From Sphingomonas panacis (GTDB lineage Bacteria > Pseudomonadota > Alphaproteobacteria > Sphingomonadales > Sphingomonadaceae): a stretch of 64,000 nt of DNA. The notes beneath the pieces are model-generated. The model was not told the origin of the DNA. It worked only from the letters and a program-made list of their open reading frames with translations, and made no database searches. The DNA is taken from assembly GCF_001717955.1 (NCBI RefSeq), contig NZ_CP014168.1, positions 3,505,501 through 3,569,500 of the forward strand, written 5' to 3'. Shown piece after piece: positions 26,962-35,455 of this stretch. Position numbers and translations under genes: made by a program. Each line of letters opens with the position of its first letter. Position 1 is the first letter of the stretch.

Positions 26962-27776
26962 CAGTTTTGCTCCACGATGCTGGGGCGCCATGCCAAAGCG
27001 CGGGTTTCGACGGCACGCACGAGCCAATCGGCACCGAGGCCGAGCAGCGCGTAGACCATCAGGCAGACGACGATGATGTCGGTACGCATGAAATCGCGCG
27101 CGTTGTTGATGAGATAGCCCAGCCCGGCCGAGGCGTTGATCTGCTCGGCGATGACGAGCACGATGATCGCCACCGACAATGAGAAGCGCAGGCCCACCAA
27201 CAGCGACGGCAAGGCGGCGGGCAGGATGACATGCTGGATCAGCTCGATCCGGCTGAGCCCGAAGCTGCGCGCCGCGTCGATCAGCCGCGGATCGACCGCG
27301 CGGATGCCGCTATACAGGTTGAGATAGACCGGGAACACGGTCGCGAACGCGATCAGCGCGATCTTGGTGGTCTCGCCGATGCCGAACCAGACGATGAACA
27401 AAGGCGACAGCGCCACGACAGGAATCGTGCGCTTGATCTGCATCAGTGGATCGACCGTGATCTCGCCCGATCGCGACAGCCCGGCGACCAGCGCCAGCGC
27501 GATGCCGGCGCTGATCCCGATCGACAGCCCGATCGACACCCGCCCGAACGACACCAGCAGGTTGCTCGGCAATTCGCCCGAAGCGATCATCGCCACTAAC
27601 GCGCCGAGCACGGCCGAAGGCGCAGCGAGCGTGCGTTCGGGAATCAGCCCGGTGCGCGAGCCGAGTTCCCACAGCAGCAGCAGCACGAGCGGCGAGAACC
27701 ACCGCCCGAGCAGCCGGGCCGGCAGTCTGAAGGATAGGGCGTGCCGTTGCGGGGCACTCTGGGCGTATGCGGTCAT
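26961..27776 (-). CDS. ABC transporter permease, SsuC/TauC type
   Basis: A 271-residue inner-membrane protein with about six transmembrane segments. Its cytoplasmic coupling loop (DAARSFGLSRIELIQHVILP) is of the EAA type seen in sulfonate and nitrate permeases. It is the first gene of the seven-gene reverse operon, which is divergent from a LysR-type regulator. It pairs with the SsuB-like ATPase and one or more of the three SsuA-like binding proteins of this window. Confidence 0.92.
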   Translation of the reverse strand: MTAYAQSAPQRHALSFRLPARLLGRWFSPLVLLLLWELGSRTGLIPERTLAAPSAVLGALVAMIASGELPSNLLVSFGRVSIGLSIGISAGIALALVAGLSRSGEITVDPLMQIKRTIPVVALSPLFIVWFGIGETTKIALIAFATVFPVYLNLYSGIRAVDPRLIDAARSFGLSRIELIQHVILPAALPSLLVGLRFSLSVAIIVLVIAEQINASAGLGYLINNARDFMRTDIIVVCLMVYALLGLGADWLVRAVETRALAWRPSIVEQN

Positions 27777-28033
27777 GTCTGGGCCGTCCCAAGCGTCTGG
27801 AGGCCCAAGGCAACATCAGAATGTCTATCCGTTCAATCGAGTTTAGCGGAACCACCTATAAGCAGCGCTCATACCGCATTTTAAACTTTATAGTACAATA
27901 GGTTGCGTGCTTTGCACGAAGCCTCCCGAGCCAGCAAAGATTATGTTTACAGCACGCAATGCATAGTATTTTGGTAGGAGTTCATTCCTGATCGATACTC
28001 CGCGCGGAGCGGCCGATCACCCGAAGGACAAAC
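27777..28033. promoter_or_regulatory. Divergent promoter region between ssu-type operon and LysR gene
   Basis: A 257-base AT-richer interval between the permease start and the LysR start. It holds the dyad CGTGC-TTT-GCACG at 27906-27918 and an AT-rich stretch (TTTAAACTTTATAG, about 27880-27893). LysR-type regulators usually bind such divergent intergenic dyads and autoregulate. The exact operator and promoter cannot be fixed by eye. Confidence 0.5.
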
Positions 28034-28873
28034 ATGCCCGTCAACCTGCCGACGACCTTGCTGCGCAGCTTCGTGGCGATCGTGGATTCGGGCTCGATGC
28101 TCAACGCGTCCGAGCAGGTGTTCGTCACCCAATCCGCGCTCAGCCTCCAGATCAAGCGGCTCGAGGAATTGCTGCAACAGGCACTGTTCGTCCGCGAGGG
28201 TCGCCGTCTGACGCTCACCCCGGCGGGCGACATGATGCTCGATTACGCCCGCCGCGTGCTCGATCTGCATGACGAGGCGATCGCGGCGATCAACACTGGG
28301 CGCTTCGCCGGCCCAGCGCGAGTCGGGATGGTGCAGGATTTCGCCGAAAGCCTGCTCACCGGGCTGCTCGCGCGCTTCTCCGAGCTTCACCCGGACGCAC
28401 AGATCTATGCGCGCGTGGCGGGCACCGCCGAGTTGCAGGGGCTGCTCGAACGCCGCCAGCTCGACATCATCCTCGGTTTCGCAGCCGGCGGCGATCCTGC
28501 CGCGATCACCACCGCGCCGATGAGCTGGTACGGCGACAGCGACCTCGCGCGCCGCGACATCATCCCGCTCGCGGTGCTGGAGCAGCCGTGCCGCTTCCGC
28601 GAAGCGGCGATCCGGGCGCTCGATGAAGCCGGGCGGCCATACCGGATCACGGTGGAGACGCCCAACCTCACGACGCTGCGCTCGGCGGTGTCTGCGGGGC
28701 TTGGCCTCACCTGTCGCACGCACCTGTTCCTGCGCGACGCTACGCCTATCGAGCCGCACCCCCTCCCCGATCTGCCGCGCGTCGCCTGCATCCTCCAGAC
28801 CGCCGACGGCCTCGACATCGCTACGCAGCGCCTCGCCGATCTCGCGCGGGAGACGGTGCTGGCGCTGGGATAG
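28034..28873 (+). CDS. LysR-family transcriptional regulator
   Basis: A 279-residue protein with the N-terminal winged helix-turn-helix typical of LysR regulators (residues about 5-62, TTLLRSFVAIVDSGSMLNAS then TQSALSLQIKRLE). A periplasmic-binding-like effector domain follows. It is divergent from the ssu-type operon and is the natural candidate for its activator, perhaps sensing sulfur status or the organosulfur compound. Confidence 0.9.
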   Translation: MPVNLPTTLLRSFVAIVDSGSMLNASEQVFVTQSALSLQIKRLEELLQQALFVREGRRLTLTPAGDMMLDYARRVLDLHDEAIAAINTGRFAGPARVGMVQDFAESLLTGLLARFSELHPDAQIYARVAGTAELQGLLERRQLDIILGFAAGGDPAAITTAPMSWYGDSDLARRDIIPLAVLEQPCRFREAAIRALDEAGRPYRITVETPNLTTLRSAVSAGLGLTCRTHLFLRDATPIEPHPLPDLPRVACILQTADGLDIATQRLADLARETVLALG

Positions 28874-28886
28874 CGTATATACCGAT

Positions 28887-28968
28887 CCGTTCGTGCTGAG
28901 CTTGTCGAAGCACGTGCCGCGAACGCCGGCGCTCCTGGCACGTCCTTCGACGAGCTCAGGACGAACGG
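28887..28968. repeat. Palindromic REP-like repeat
   Basis: An 82-base inverted repeat with arms of about 32 bases. The left arm begins CCGTTCGTGCTGAGCTTGTC and the right arm, reverse-complemented, begins CCGTTCGTCCTGAGCTCGTC. It lies between the LysR and peroxiredoxin-like genes and could fold into a long hairpin that also ends the LysR transcript. It is similar in kind to the repeat at 23112-23189 but differs in sequence. Confidence 0.75.
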
Positions 28969-29091
28969 GTCTAAAAGATCGGTGCGCTCACGAACGGGCA
29001 TATTCGCATTCCTCATCGATCCGCCGCGGCTTCTCGTTGGAAGCGCGCGCGCCTCGCTCGCTAGGCTTCGGACAACGAGGAGGCATGATCG

Positions 29092-29754
29092 ATGACGGAT
29101 ACCTTGAAGGCGGCCTATGCCGCATTGCAGGCCGAGCGCGAGCACGACTGGGCGCCCGAGCAACTGCGCGCAAACGCGGCCACGCGCGCCGCGCTGGTCC
29201 GCAAATACGATCCGCGCAACCACGCGCAGGCGGGCGAGCTGGTCGATGATTTCACGCTGACTGCAGAGGATGGCACCGCGATCCGTCGTGACGACCTGAT
29301 CGCGCGCGGCCCGGCGGTGCTGATCTTCTATCGCTTCGGCGGCTGTCCGGCCTGCAACATCGCGCTGCCGCGTTACGACCGCGCCTTGTTCCCCGCCCTC
29401 TCACGCGCCGGCATCCCGCTGATCGCGGTCAGCCCGCAAGCCCCGGTCGATCCCGAACTGCGCGCGCGGCACGGGCTGAAACTCACCTTGGCCTGCGATC
29501 CGGACAATGCGCTAGGCGATTGGCTTGGCATCACCTTCGAGCCGGAGGATAAGCCGGCGGTAGCGGCGGGCCAGAGCTGGATCGGGTCGATCACCGGCAC
29601 CGGCACCTGGGTTCTGCCACAGCCGACCATCTTGATTATCGGTCGCGACGCACAGGTCCGCTTCATCGCGGTCAGCCCCGACTGGATGGAGCGCCCAGAG
29701 CCCGAGGCGATCCTGGCCGAGCTTCCCGAAGCCACGATCGCGGCGGCGGCCTAG
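29092..29754 (+). CDS. Peroxiredoxin-like (AhpC/TSA family) protein
   Basis: A 220-residue thioredoxin-fold protein with the active loop GGCPACN (Cys85 and Cys88), an N-terminal helical extension of about 50 residues and a VLPQPTILIIGRD strand with the cis-Pro position. Families of this layout reduce peroxides or act as thiol oxidoreductases. It follows the LysR gene across a repeat. Protection against by-products of the flavin monooxygenases is a reasonable but unproven role. Confidence 0.8.
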   Translation: MTDTLKAAYAALQAEREHDWAPEQLRANAATRAALVRKYDPRNHAQAGELVDDFTLTAEDGTAIRRDDLIARGPAVLIFYRFGGCPACNIALPRYDRALFPALSRAGIPLIAVSPQAPVDPELRARHGLKLTLACDPDNALGDWLGITFEPEDKPAVAAGQSWIGSITGTGTWVLPQPTILIIGRDAQVRFIAVSPDWMERPEPEAILAELPEATIAAAA

Positions 29755-29786
29755 GCTTCCGTTGGATCAGATCGATCGGCGGCCGA

Positions 29787-30740
29787 TCAATACCCCCGCA
29801 CCCGATCGACGATATCGCTCGGCGCCTCGCCCCGCGCGAAGCGCCCGATATCCTCGGCGACCTTCTCGCTCAGCCGATGGCGGACGATCAGATAGTTGGA
29901 CGAGACATGCGGCGTCAGCCGCACACGCGGATGCGTGTAGAGCGGGTGGCCGTCCGGCAGCGGCTCGGGCTCGGTCACGTCGAGCGTGGCGAAATCGAGC
30001 TGCCCACTGTCCAGCGCGACGATCAGCGCGTCCTGATCGATCACCGATCCGCGCGCGACGTTGATGAGGTGCGCGCCCGGCTTGGTCCGCGCGAACATCG
30101 CTGCGTCGAACAGTCCGCGCGTCGCCAGCGTCGCCGGCACCGCGATGACGATATGATCGGCCTCGACGACGACGCTTTCGACACTGTCGAGCAATTCGAC
30201 CCCCGCGGTCTCCGCCGGCGCCGTTCCGCGCCGCACCGCCACCACGCGCGCGCCAAGCGCGACCGCGCACTGCGCCACCGCGCCGCCGATCGCGCCCAGT
30301 CCGACGATCCCGACCGTGCTGCCACCGACCCGGCCGAGCATCGCCGGCCGCCAGTCGGCACGCGCATGCACCGTCACCGCATCGAGGTTCTTGGCGCGCG
30401 CGTAGATCGCGGCGATCACGTAGTCGGCGATCTCGTCGGAAGCGACGCCGCGCCCGCAGGTGACGAGCGGCGCGTCGAGCAGCCAGGGTGGATAGAAATC
30501 GATCCCCGCCGATGCGCTATACACCCAGCGCAACCGCCCCGGCCACGCCGCCGGCCGCGCGAGGTCATGGTTGCCGCGCCACGCCGGCGAGGGCCGCACC
30601 AGCAGGATATCGGCCTCCCTCGCCGCCTCCCACGGCCTGTCCTCGGGCACGGGGATGACACGCGGGCCGATCGGATGCGCGGCAAGGCCGGCGTTGAAAT
30701 CCGCCTCCATCTGGCTGGCAATGACGAGCGGCGTAGTCAT
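29787..30740 (-). CDS. D-2-hydroxyacid dehydrogenase
   Basis: A 317-residue NAD(P)-dependent enzyme. It has the nucleotide-binding GLGAIGG motif near residue 147, the conserved Arg in INVARGSVID, the Glu in TEPEPLPDGHPL and the catalytic His in LTPHVSSN. The start ATG at 30740 overlaps the stop of the upstream acyl-CoA-dehydrogenase-like gene. Within the organosulfur island it could reduce or oxidise a 2-oxo/2-hydroxy acid left after desulfurisation. Confidence 0.88.
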   Translation of the reverse strand: MTTPLVIASQMEADFNAGLAAHPIGPRVIPVPEDRPWEAAREADILLVRPSPAWRGNHDLARPAAWPGRLRWVYSASAGIDFYPPWLLDAPLVTCGRGVASDEIADYVIAAIYARAKNLDAVTVHARADWRPAMLGRVGGSTVGIVGLGAIGGAVAQCAVALGARVVAVRRGTAPAETAGVELLDSVESVVVEADHIVIAVPATLATRGLFDAAMFARTKPGAHLINVARGSVIDQDALIVALDSGQLDFATLDVTEPEPLPDGHPLYTHPRVRLTPHVSSNYLIVRHRLSEKVAEDIGRFARGEAPSDIVDRVRGY

Positions 30741-31906
30741 AGCGCCAGCGCCGAACGGCCCGCCGACGTCAGGATCGTGTCGTTCTGCGGCGAATGGATT
30801 CGGCTGCACAACACGTCGCGATAATGGCGTTCGAGCGGGTTGTTGCGCGTGAGGCCGGGATTGCCGGTCAATTCCAGCCCGATCTCGACCGCGCGGATCG
30901 CATTGCCGGTCGCCGCCCATTTGACGATGGTGAGCTCGTTCGCGCTGATCGCCTCGCCCGCGTCTACTCTGGCGGCGGCATTCTCGATCAGCGTGCGGTT
31001 GACCTGTAACAGCCCTTCGATCTCGCCGACCTTCTCCTGAAAACGCGGCAACGTGGCGAGGCTCGCGCCAAGGTTGCTCGGCACGCGATCGTTGAGATAG
31101 CGCACCAGCCAGTCGCGCGCCGCCCGCGCCACGCCGTCATAGATCGTCGAGATCGACAGTGCGTTCCACGCCCCCTGCGAGATGTCGCCGGGGATCGGCG
31201 CCCAGTCCTCGGGCCGGCGCAGATCGACCCCATGCGCGAGCGGCACCGGCGTGTCGGCGAAGCGAACCTCGTGGCTCACCGTCGCGCGCATGCCGAGGTG
31301 ATCCCACACCGGCTCGATCGTGATGTTGAGCGAATCCGCCGGCACGAGGAAATTCCCGACGCGCGGGGTCTCCTCGTCGGTCTTCGCCCACACCGCGAAC
31401 CAGTCGAGCCCGGTCGAGCCGGTCGAATAGATCTTCTCGCCGGTGATCGCCCAGCCCTCGTCGGTGCGGCGCGCCACCGTCTTGGGCAAGCCGCCACGCA
31501 CCGGCGTGCCGAGTTCGGGTTCGACCCGCAAGCCGCCGATCAGCCCGCGCCCGGCGACAGCCTCGCGCGCCAGCCGCTCGTACAGCCCGGCCGGCCACGC
31601 GCGCGTCTTGGTGGGCGCGGCGTGATAGGCGTAGGTCATGAACAGAATCAGCGCGGTCGAAGGTTCGCCCTTGGCGACCGCGCCGAGCACCTTCAGCGCA
31701 TCGCCCAGCCCCGCCCCGACACCGCCGAGCGCGCGCGACACGGTCAGCCCGATCAGCCCTTCGCGCGCCAGAAACGCGAAATTGTCGCGCGGGAACTCTG
31801 CCGCCCGATCGACCGCGCCGGCGCTCTCGGCGAGCGTGGCGGTGATGCGGTCGAGCCGCTCGGGCGACAGGTCGGTCTCGGGATCGGCGGCGAGGACGCT
31901 GGCCAT
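30737..31906 (-). CDS. Acyl-CoA dehydrogenase-fold flavoprotein of the SfnB/DszC type
   Basis: A 389-residue protein with an acyl-CoA-dehydrogenase N-terminal helical domain, a central beta domain (WAITGEKIYSTGS, HLGMRATVSHEV) and a C-terminal helical domain. Several fold members without acyl-CoA substrates are FMNH2-dependent monooxygenases, such as DszC and those of the SfnB group in dimethyl sulfone use. Its place between an SsuA-like gene and a hydroxyacid dehydrogenase in a sulfur island supports that reading. Classical beta-oxidation is not excluded. Confidence 0.75.
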   Translation of the reverse strand: MASVLAADPETDLSPERLDRITATLAESAGAVDRAAEFPRDNFAFLAREGLIGLTVSRALGGVGAGLGDALKVLGAVAKGEPSTALILFMTYAYHAAPTKTRAWPAGLYERLAREAVAGRGLIGGLRVEPELGTPVRGGLPKTVARRTDEGWAITGEKIYSTGSTGLDWFAVWAKTDEETPRVGNFLVPADSLNITIEPVWDHLGMRATVSHEVRFADTPVPLAHGVDLRRPEDWAPIPGDISQGAWNALSISTIYDGVARAARDWLVRYLNDRVPSNLGASLATLPRFQEKVGEIEGLLQVNRTLIENAAARVDAGEAISANELTIVKWAATGNAIRAVEIGLELTGNPGLTRNNPLERHYRDVLCSRIHSPQNDTILTSAGRSALAL

Positions 31907-31907
31907 T

Positions 31908-32735
31908 TCACAAAGCCTTTTCGATGACGGGATTGAAGCGATCGTCCCACAGCGCGCGGACATCGACCTTTCGCTGCACCTGCCCGGCCTCGGCGAAGAC
32001 GCGCGCGACCTCCTCCTGCGAGGCGATCGCCGCGTCGGTGACGGGGCGCAGTTCGTAGGGCGCGCTCCTGCGGGCGAACTGATCCCGCACATAGGCTTGC
32101 GACACGCCGATATCCCTGGCGATGATGTCAGCCCATTGGTCCGAATGCGCCGCCGCCCAGGCATAAGCGCGGCGAAGCAGCGTCAGATACTCACCGATGA
32201 TCTTGACCTTGGCGGGATCGGCGAGCGCATCGACATGCGCGGACACGATGTAATTGCCCGACAGGAAGCCGAGCGCGGTCTTGAGGATGGTTGCGCCCTC
32301 GGTCGCGATGGCACGCTGGATCGGGAAACCGTAGATCGCCCAGGCATCGACCGATCCGCGCGAGAACGCCGCCGCGCCGTCCGACACGCCGACCGCGACC
32401 GGCGTGATATCCGCCCAGCCCAGGCCGACAGATTCGAGCATCTTGATAAGGAAATACTGGCTCGTCGTCGCCCGCACATAGGCGACGCGCTTACCCTTGA
32501 GATCGGCGAGCGAGCGAACGCGCGAGTCCCTGGGCACCAGCACCACCTGATTGTTGACGTCGCCATGCTGGACCGCGATCTGGCGGAAGCTATGGATGTT
32601 GGAGGCGGCGGCGAAGATCGGCGGAATCTCGCTCATCCCGCCGAAATCGAGCGAGCCGCCGTTGAACGCCTCGACGACCTGCTGGCCCGACTGGAACTCG
32701 CTATACTCAAGCCGAAAGCGCTCGGGCTTGATCCG
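31908..32735 (-). pseudogene. SsuA-like binding protein gene, 5' end removed at the IS3 boundary
   Basis: The frame is open to the IS3 end at 32735 and encodes the last 275 or so residues of an aliphatic-sulfonate binding protein (DFGGMSEIPPIFAAAS, GSVDAWAIYGFPIQ, then LSGNYIVSAHVDAL). Signal peptide and the first strands are missing. It runs into the SfnB/DszC-like gene with only 1 base between stop and start. It is the third SsuA-like gene of the window and is presumably inactive. Transcription of the two genes behind it must now rely on another promoter. Confidence 0.85.
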
Positions 32736-32795
32736 TGAGGTGGTGCCGCCTTCTTGGACAGTTTGGCGGCTGAGCTAAGCTATACCCCGATTGGT

Positions 32796-33686
32796 TTACG
32801 CCGCCATTCTGGTGAACGCCATATCCGTGGCATGCCACGGATATGGCGTTGCGCTGCCTCGCCCATACACCTCGTCCGGGGTTCGACCGGCGAGGCGAGA
32901 GTGGGGCCGCTGCCCGTTGTAATAGGTGATCCACCGGTCTCGGCCGGTACGCAACTCAGAGCCGGTGTCGAACGCGTTCAGGTAGACGCATTCGTATTTC
33001 AGCGACCGCCAGAGCCGCTCGATGAAGACGTTGTCCATCCAGCGGCCACGCCCGTCCATGCTGATCCGCACCTCGGCATCGCGCAGCACGCCGGTGAAGT
33101 CGGTGCTCGTGAACTGGCTGCCTTGGTCCGTGTTGAAGATCTCGGGCTTGCCAAAGCGCGCCAGCGCTTCCTTCAAAGCCTCGACGCAGAATTCCGCGTC
33201 CATCGTGTTCGACAATCGCCAGGCGAGCACTTTCCGCGATGCCCAGTCCATGACGGCGACGAGATAGAGGAAGCCCCGCCGCATCGGCAGGTACGTAATG
33301 TCGGCGCACCAGACGTGACCCGGCCGGGTGATCTCCAGATCGCGCAGCAGATATGGGTAGATCCGGTGCTCCGGGTGCGGATCGCTCGTCCGTGGGCGCT
33401 GGTAGATGGGCGCGAGCCCCATCTTCGCCATCAGCCGCCGCACCCGCCGACGCCCGACCGCGTGACCGAGCCGCTGAAGATGTCGGGCCATCTGGCGGCT
33501 GCCATACCAGGGGTGGTCGAGGAACGAGGCGTCGATCACCGCCATCAGCGCCAGCGTCTCGGTCGTCTCCGGCATCGGCGCATAGTAAAACGACGACCGG
33601 CTGATCGATACCAGCCGACACTGCGCCGCGATCGACAGGCTGGCATGCCCCCGCTCGATCATCTGTCGCCGCCCCGCGACGCTCAT
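32796..33686 (-). CDS. IS3-family transposase orfB (DDE integrase domain)
   Basis: About 296 residues from the in-frame ATG. The integrase core has DITYLP with the first Asp, TDQGSQFTS with the second and the FIERLWRSLKYE stretch with the Glu. A -1 shift at the T6 run (reverse strand, 33710-33705) joins it to orfA to make OrfAB, the active IS3 transposase. Confidence 0.88.
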   Translation of the reverse strand: MSVAGRRQMIERGHASLSIAAQCRLVSISRSSFYYAPMPETTETLALMAVIDASFLDHPWYGSRQMARHLQRLGHAVGRRRVRRLMAKMGLAPIYQRPRTSDPHPEHRIYPYLLRDLEITRPGHVWCADITYLPMRRGFLYLVAVMDWASRKVLAWRLSNTMDAEFCVEALKEALARFGKPEIFNTDQGSQFTSTDFTGVLRDAEVRISMDGRGRWMDNVFIERLWRSLKYECVYLNAFDTGSELRTGRDRWITYYNGQRPHSRLAGRTPDEVYGRGSATPYPWHATDMAFTRMAA

Positions 33687-33967
33687 CGCGCGAACCCCTT
33701 CGACAAAAAATCCCGTTCCACCACCAATTGCCCGATCTTCGCGTGCAGCTTCTCGATCTCGGTATCGCCTGCCACCCTGGCAGCTTCGCTCGCGCCCGAG
33801 AAGGTCGCCGCCATGCCCTCGATCGCCTGCCGCTTCCACGTCGCAATCATCGTCGGGTGAATGCCATGCTTCGTCGCCAGCTCGGCCAGTGTCAGGTCAC
33901 CCCGGATCGCCTCCAGCGCCACCTTGGCCTTGAACTCACCCGTATACCGCTTCCGCGTCGTCTTCAT
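33683..33967 (-). CDS. IS3-family transposase orfA (helix-turn-helix subunit)
   Basis: A 94-residue protein with the KRYTGEFKAKVALEAIRGD opening, a helix-turn-helix (LAELATKHGIHPTMIATWK) and a leucine-rich C-terminal coil ending in VERDFLSKG. It precedes orfB with a short overlap and supplies the DNA-binding half of OrfAB. Confidence 0.9.
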   Translation of the reverse strand: MKTTRKRYTGEFKAKVALEAIRGDLTLAELATKHGIHPTMIATWKRQAIEGMAATFSGASEAARVAGDTEIEKLHAKIGQLVVERDFLSKGFAR

Positions 33968-34030
33968 TGCCGTCCATCCCTTACGTCCGGGATAGCTTAG
34001 CCTCCTGTCTAGAAAACCGGCACCACCTCA

Positions 34031-34349
34031 CATGCATCCGGCTCCACTGGAGCCCCTCGAACAACGCCGACATCTGCGCTGCCGACAGTCGCATCACGCC
34101 GCCACCGGCGCGTGGCCAATGGAAGGCACCGGTCTGCAGAACCTTGCTCACCAGCACCAGGCCGCTGCCGTCCCAGACCAGCAGCTTGATCCGGTTCGCC
34201 CGCTTCGAGCGGAACACCCATGCGACGCCCGAGAAGGGTTTGCCGGCAAGTTCATGCTCGACCAGCGCCGCAAGACCGATCGCACCCTTGCGGAAGTCGA
34301 CGGGCTTCGTCGCCACCATCACCTTCAGCGGCCCAGGCGGGATGATCAC
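34031..34349 (-). pseudogene. tnpB: IS66-family tnpB, C-terminus cut at the IS3 boundary
   Basis: The first 106 residues of an IS66 accessory protein TnpB are intact (VMVATKPVDFRKGAIGLAAL, WVFRSKRANRIKLLVWDGSG, FHWPRAGG). The frame then runs into IS3 sequence at 34030. The element has no tnpC here, so this IS66 copy is inactive. The gene overlaps tnpA upstream by 4 bases, as usual. Confidence 0.88.
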
Positions 34350-34747
34350 GACAGCATTCGCGCCGCCAGGAACACGCGCTCGATATGATCGGCACTCACG
34401 CTCGCTGGAATGCGGATCGTCAGATCGCCGGTCTCCACGACGATCGCAGCACTGCCCGACGCGATCGACGGTGGTGCACCTTCCAAAGCCAGCGGCACAA
34501 AGCTCAGCGCCGGCTCGCTCTCCCGAGCGCGCACCGCACTACGCCAACCGTAGAGTTGTTGCGGCACCAAGCCGTGCCGTCCGGCGACATCCGCGACGTT
34601 CGCGCCAGGGCGCAACGTTTCTTCAATGATCCGCATCTTCGCCTCGCGCGTCCAGCGCCTGCGACCGCCAGGGCCGCTCACAACATCCAGGTGCCGCACC
34701 GGAGGCTCACCGCCGCCGGTTTCGAAACTAATTTCGTCATGAAGCAT
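34346..34747 (-). CDS. tnpA: IS66-family accessory protein TnpA
   Basis: A 133-residue protein with a Tn3/IS66-type helix-turn-helix (RRRWTREAKMRIIEETLRPG then ADVAGRHGLVPQQLYGWR) and the C-terminal segment ending in HIERVFLAARML. It belongs to the partial IS66 copy, whose outer end is probably near 34831 (GCGCTTAC). Confidence 0.85.
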   Translation of the reverse strand: MLHDEISFETGGGEPPVRHLDVVSGPGGRRRWTREAKMRIIEETLRPGANVADVAGRHGLVPQQLYGWRSAVRARESEPALSFVPLALEGAPPSIASGSAAIVVETGDLTIRIPASVSADHIERVFLAARMLS

Positions 34748-34991
34748 GTGTCTTACCCGCCAAGCTACCCTGCGGACATGCTATCGCCGATACCCATCAG
34801 TTCTGGAATGTGGGGGTGATTTCGCGCTTACGACGTAGTGGCATCCAGAGCGATCCGGTGAGCGGATCTGGCGGCCTGCGACTCGGCGGAAGGGTAAGCG
34901 TGGCCTGAAGGCCGCGGAACGGTGATAGTTGGTGGTTGCGACCGTCCGGCCGTTGCTGGAGATCGCTAAGAACTGCCTTGGACTACGGCTG

Positions 34992-35357
34992 TCACGCGCT
35001 GACCTGAAGCCTCGGATCGTTCGGATCAAAGTCGTCCACGAAGCCTTGCCAAACGGCGTCCCGCCAGAGGGCATCGTTTAACTCGTTGGCGCTGTTGTAA
35101 ATCACTGTGTGTGGGTATTCGGCGTTGCCGGGGCCTTGGCCCCAGGTGAGATGAACGATAGCGAAGCGGCCATCCTTGCAAACAGTCAGAATGTCGTCGT
35201 TGCTGTCAGCACGGCCGATCACTTCGCACCCTGCAGACCAAAGTGGATGATCCGGCGACAGCTCCTTTGCCAACTGGCGCGGCAAACCCTCCCGCTCGAC
35301 GTCATGTTCAAGGGGGCGCCAAGGCGCAACAAAGGCAACATCAGAAGCGTCGACCAT
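34992..35357 (-). CDS. Conserved hypothetical protein
   Basis: A 121-residue protein with a pattern I recognise from small uncharacterised bacterial proteins: APWRPLEHDVEREG, then HPLWSAG, a DSNDDILTV strand and FAIVHLTWGQG. No signal peptide or membrane segment. It lies alone between two IS66-family elements and may be passenger or resident DNA spared by the insertions. Function unknown. Confidence 0.65.
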   Translation of the reverse strand: MVDASDVAFVAPWRPLEHDVEREGLPRQLAKELSPDHPLWSAGCEVIGRADSNDDILTVCKDGRFAIVHLTWGQGPGNAEYPHTVIYNSANELNDALWRDAVWQGFVDDFDPNDPRLQVSA

Positions 35358-35455
35358 CGTGCAAAAGAAGCGATCAGTATGTCGAATGTCAACGGTTGCT
35401 TACGGGGCGGCCACACCTGCTTTTAGTGGTCGTGTATGGCGAATTGCGACATTGC

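Larger units (their letters stand above)
32736..34030 (-). mobile_element. IS3-family insertion sequence (about 1295 bp)
   Basis: The ends share TGAGGTGGTGCCG as an inverted repeat with further partial matches inside (AGCTAAGCTAT and AGGCTAAGCTAT). It carries orfA and orfB on the reverse strand in the IS3 arrangement. The bases just outside the two ends (left ATCCG, right CATGC) do not match, so the expected 3-5 base target duplication is missing. The left side is an ssuA-like gene and the right side an IS66 tnpB, both cut. Confidence 0.85.

Noticed and set aside
23112..28968. Possible CRISPR-like array from repeated palindromes
   Set aside because: There are only two palindromes, they differ in sequence, lie 5.7 kb apart and have no spacer pattern or cas genes.
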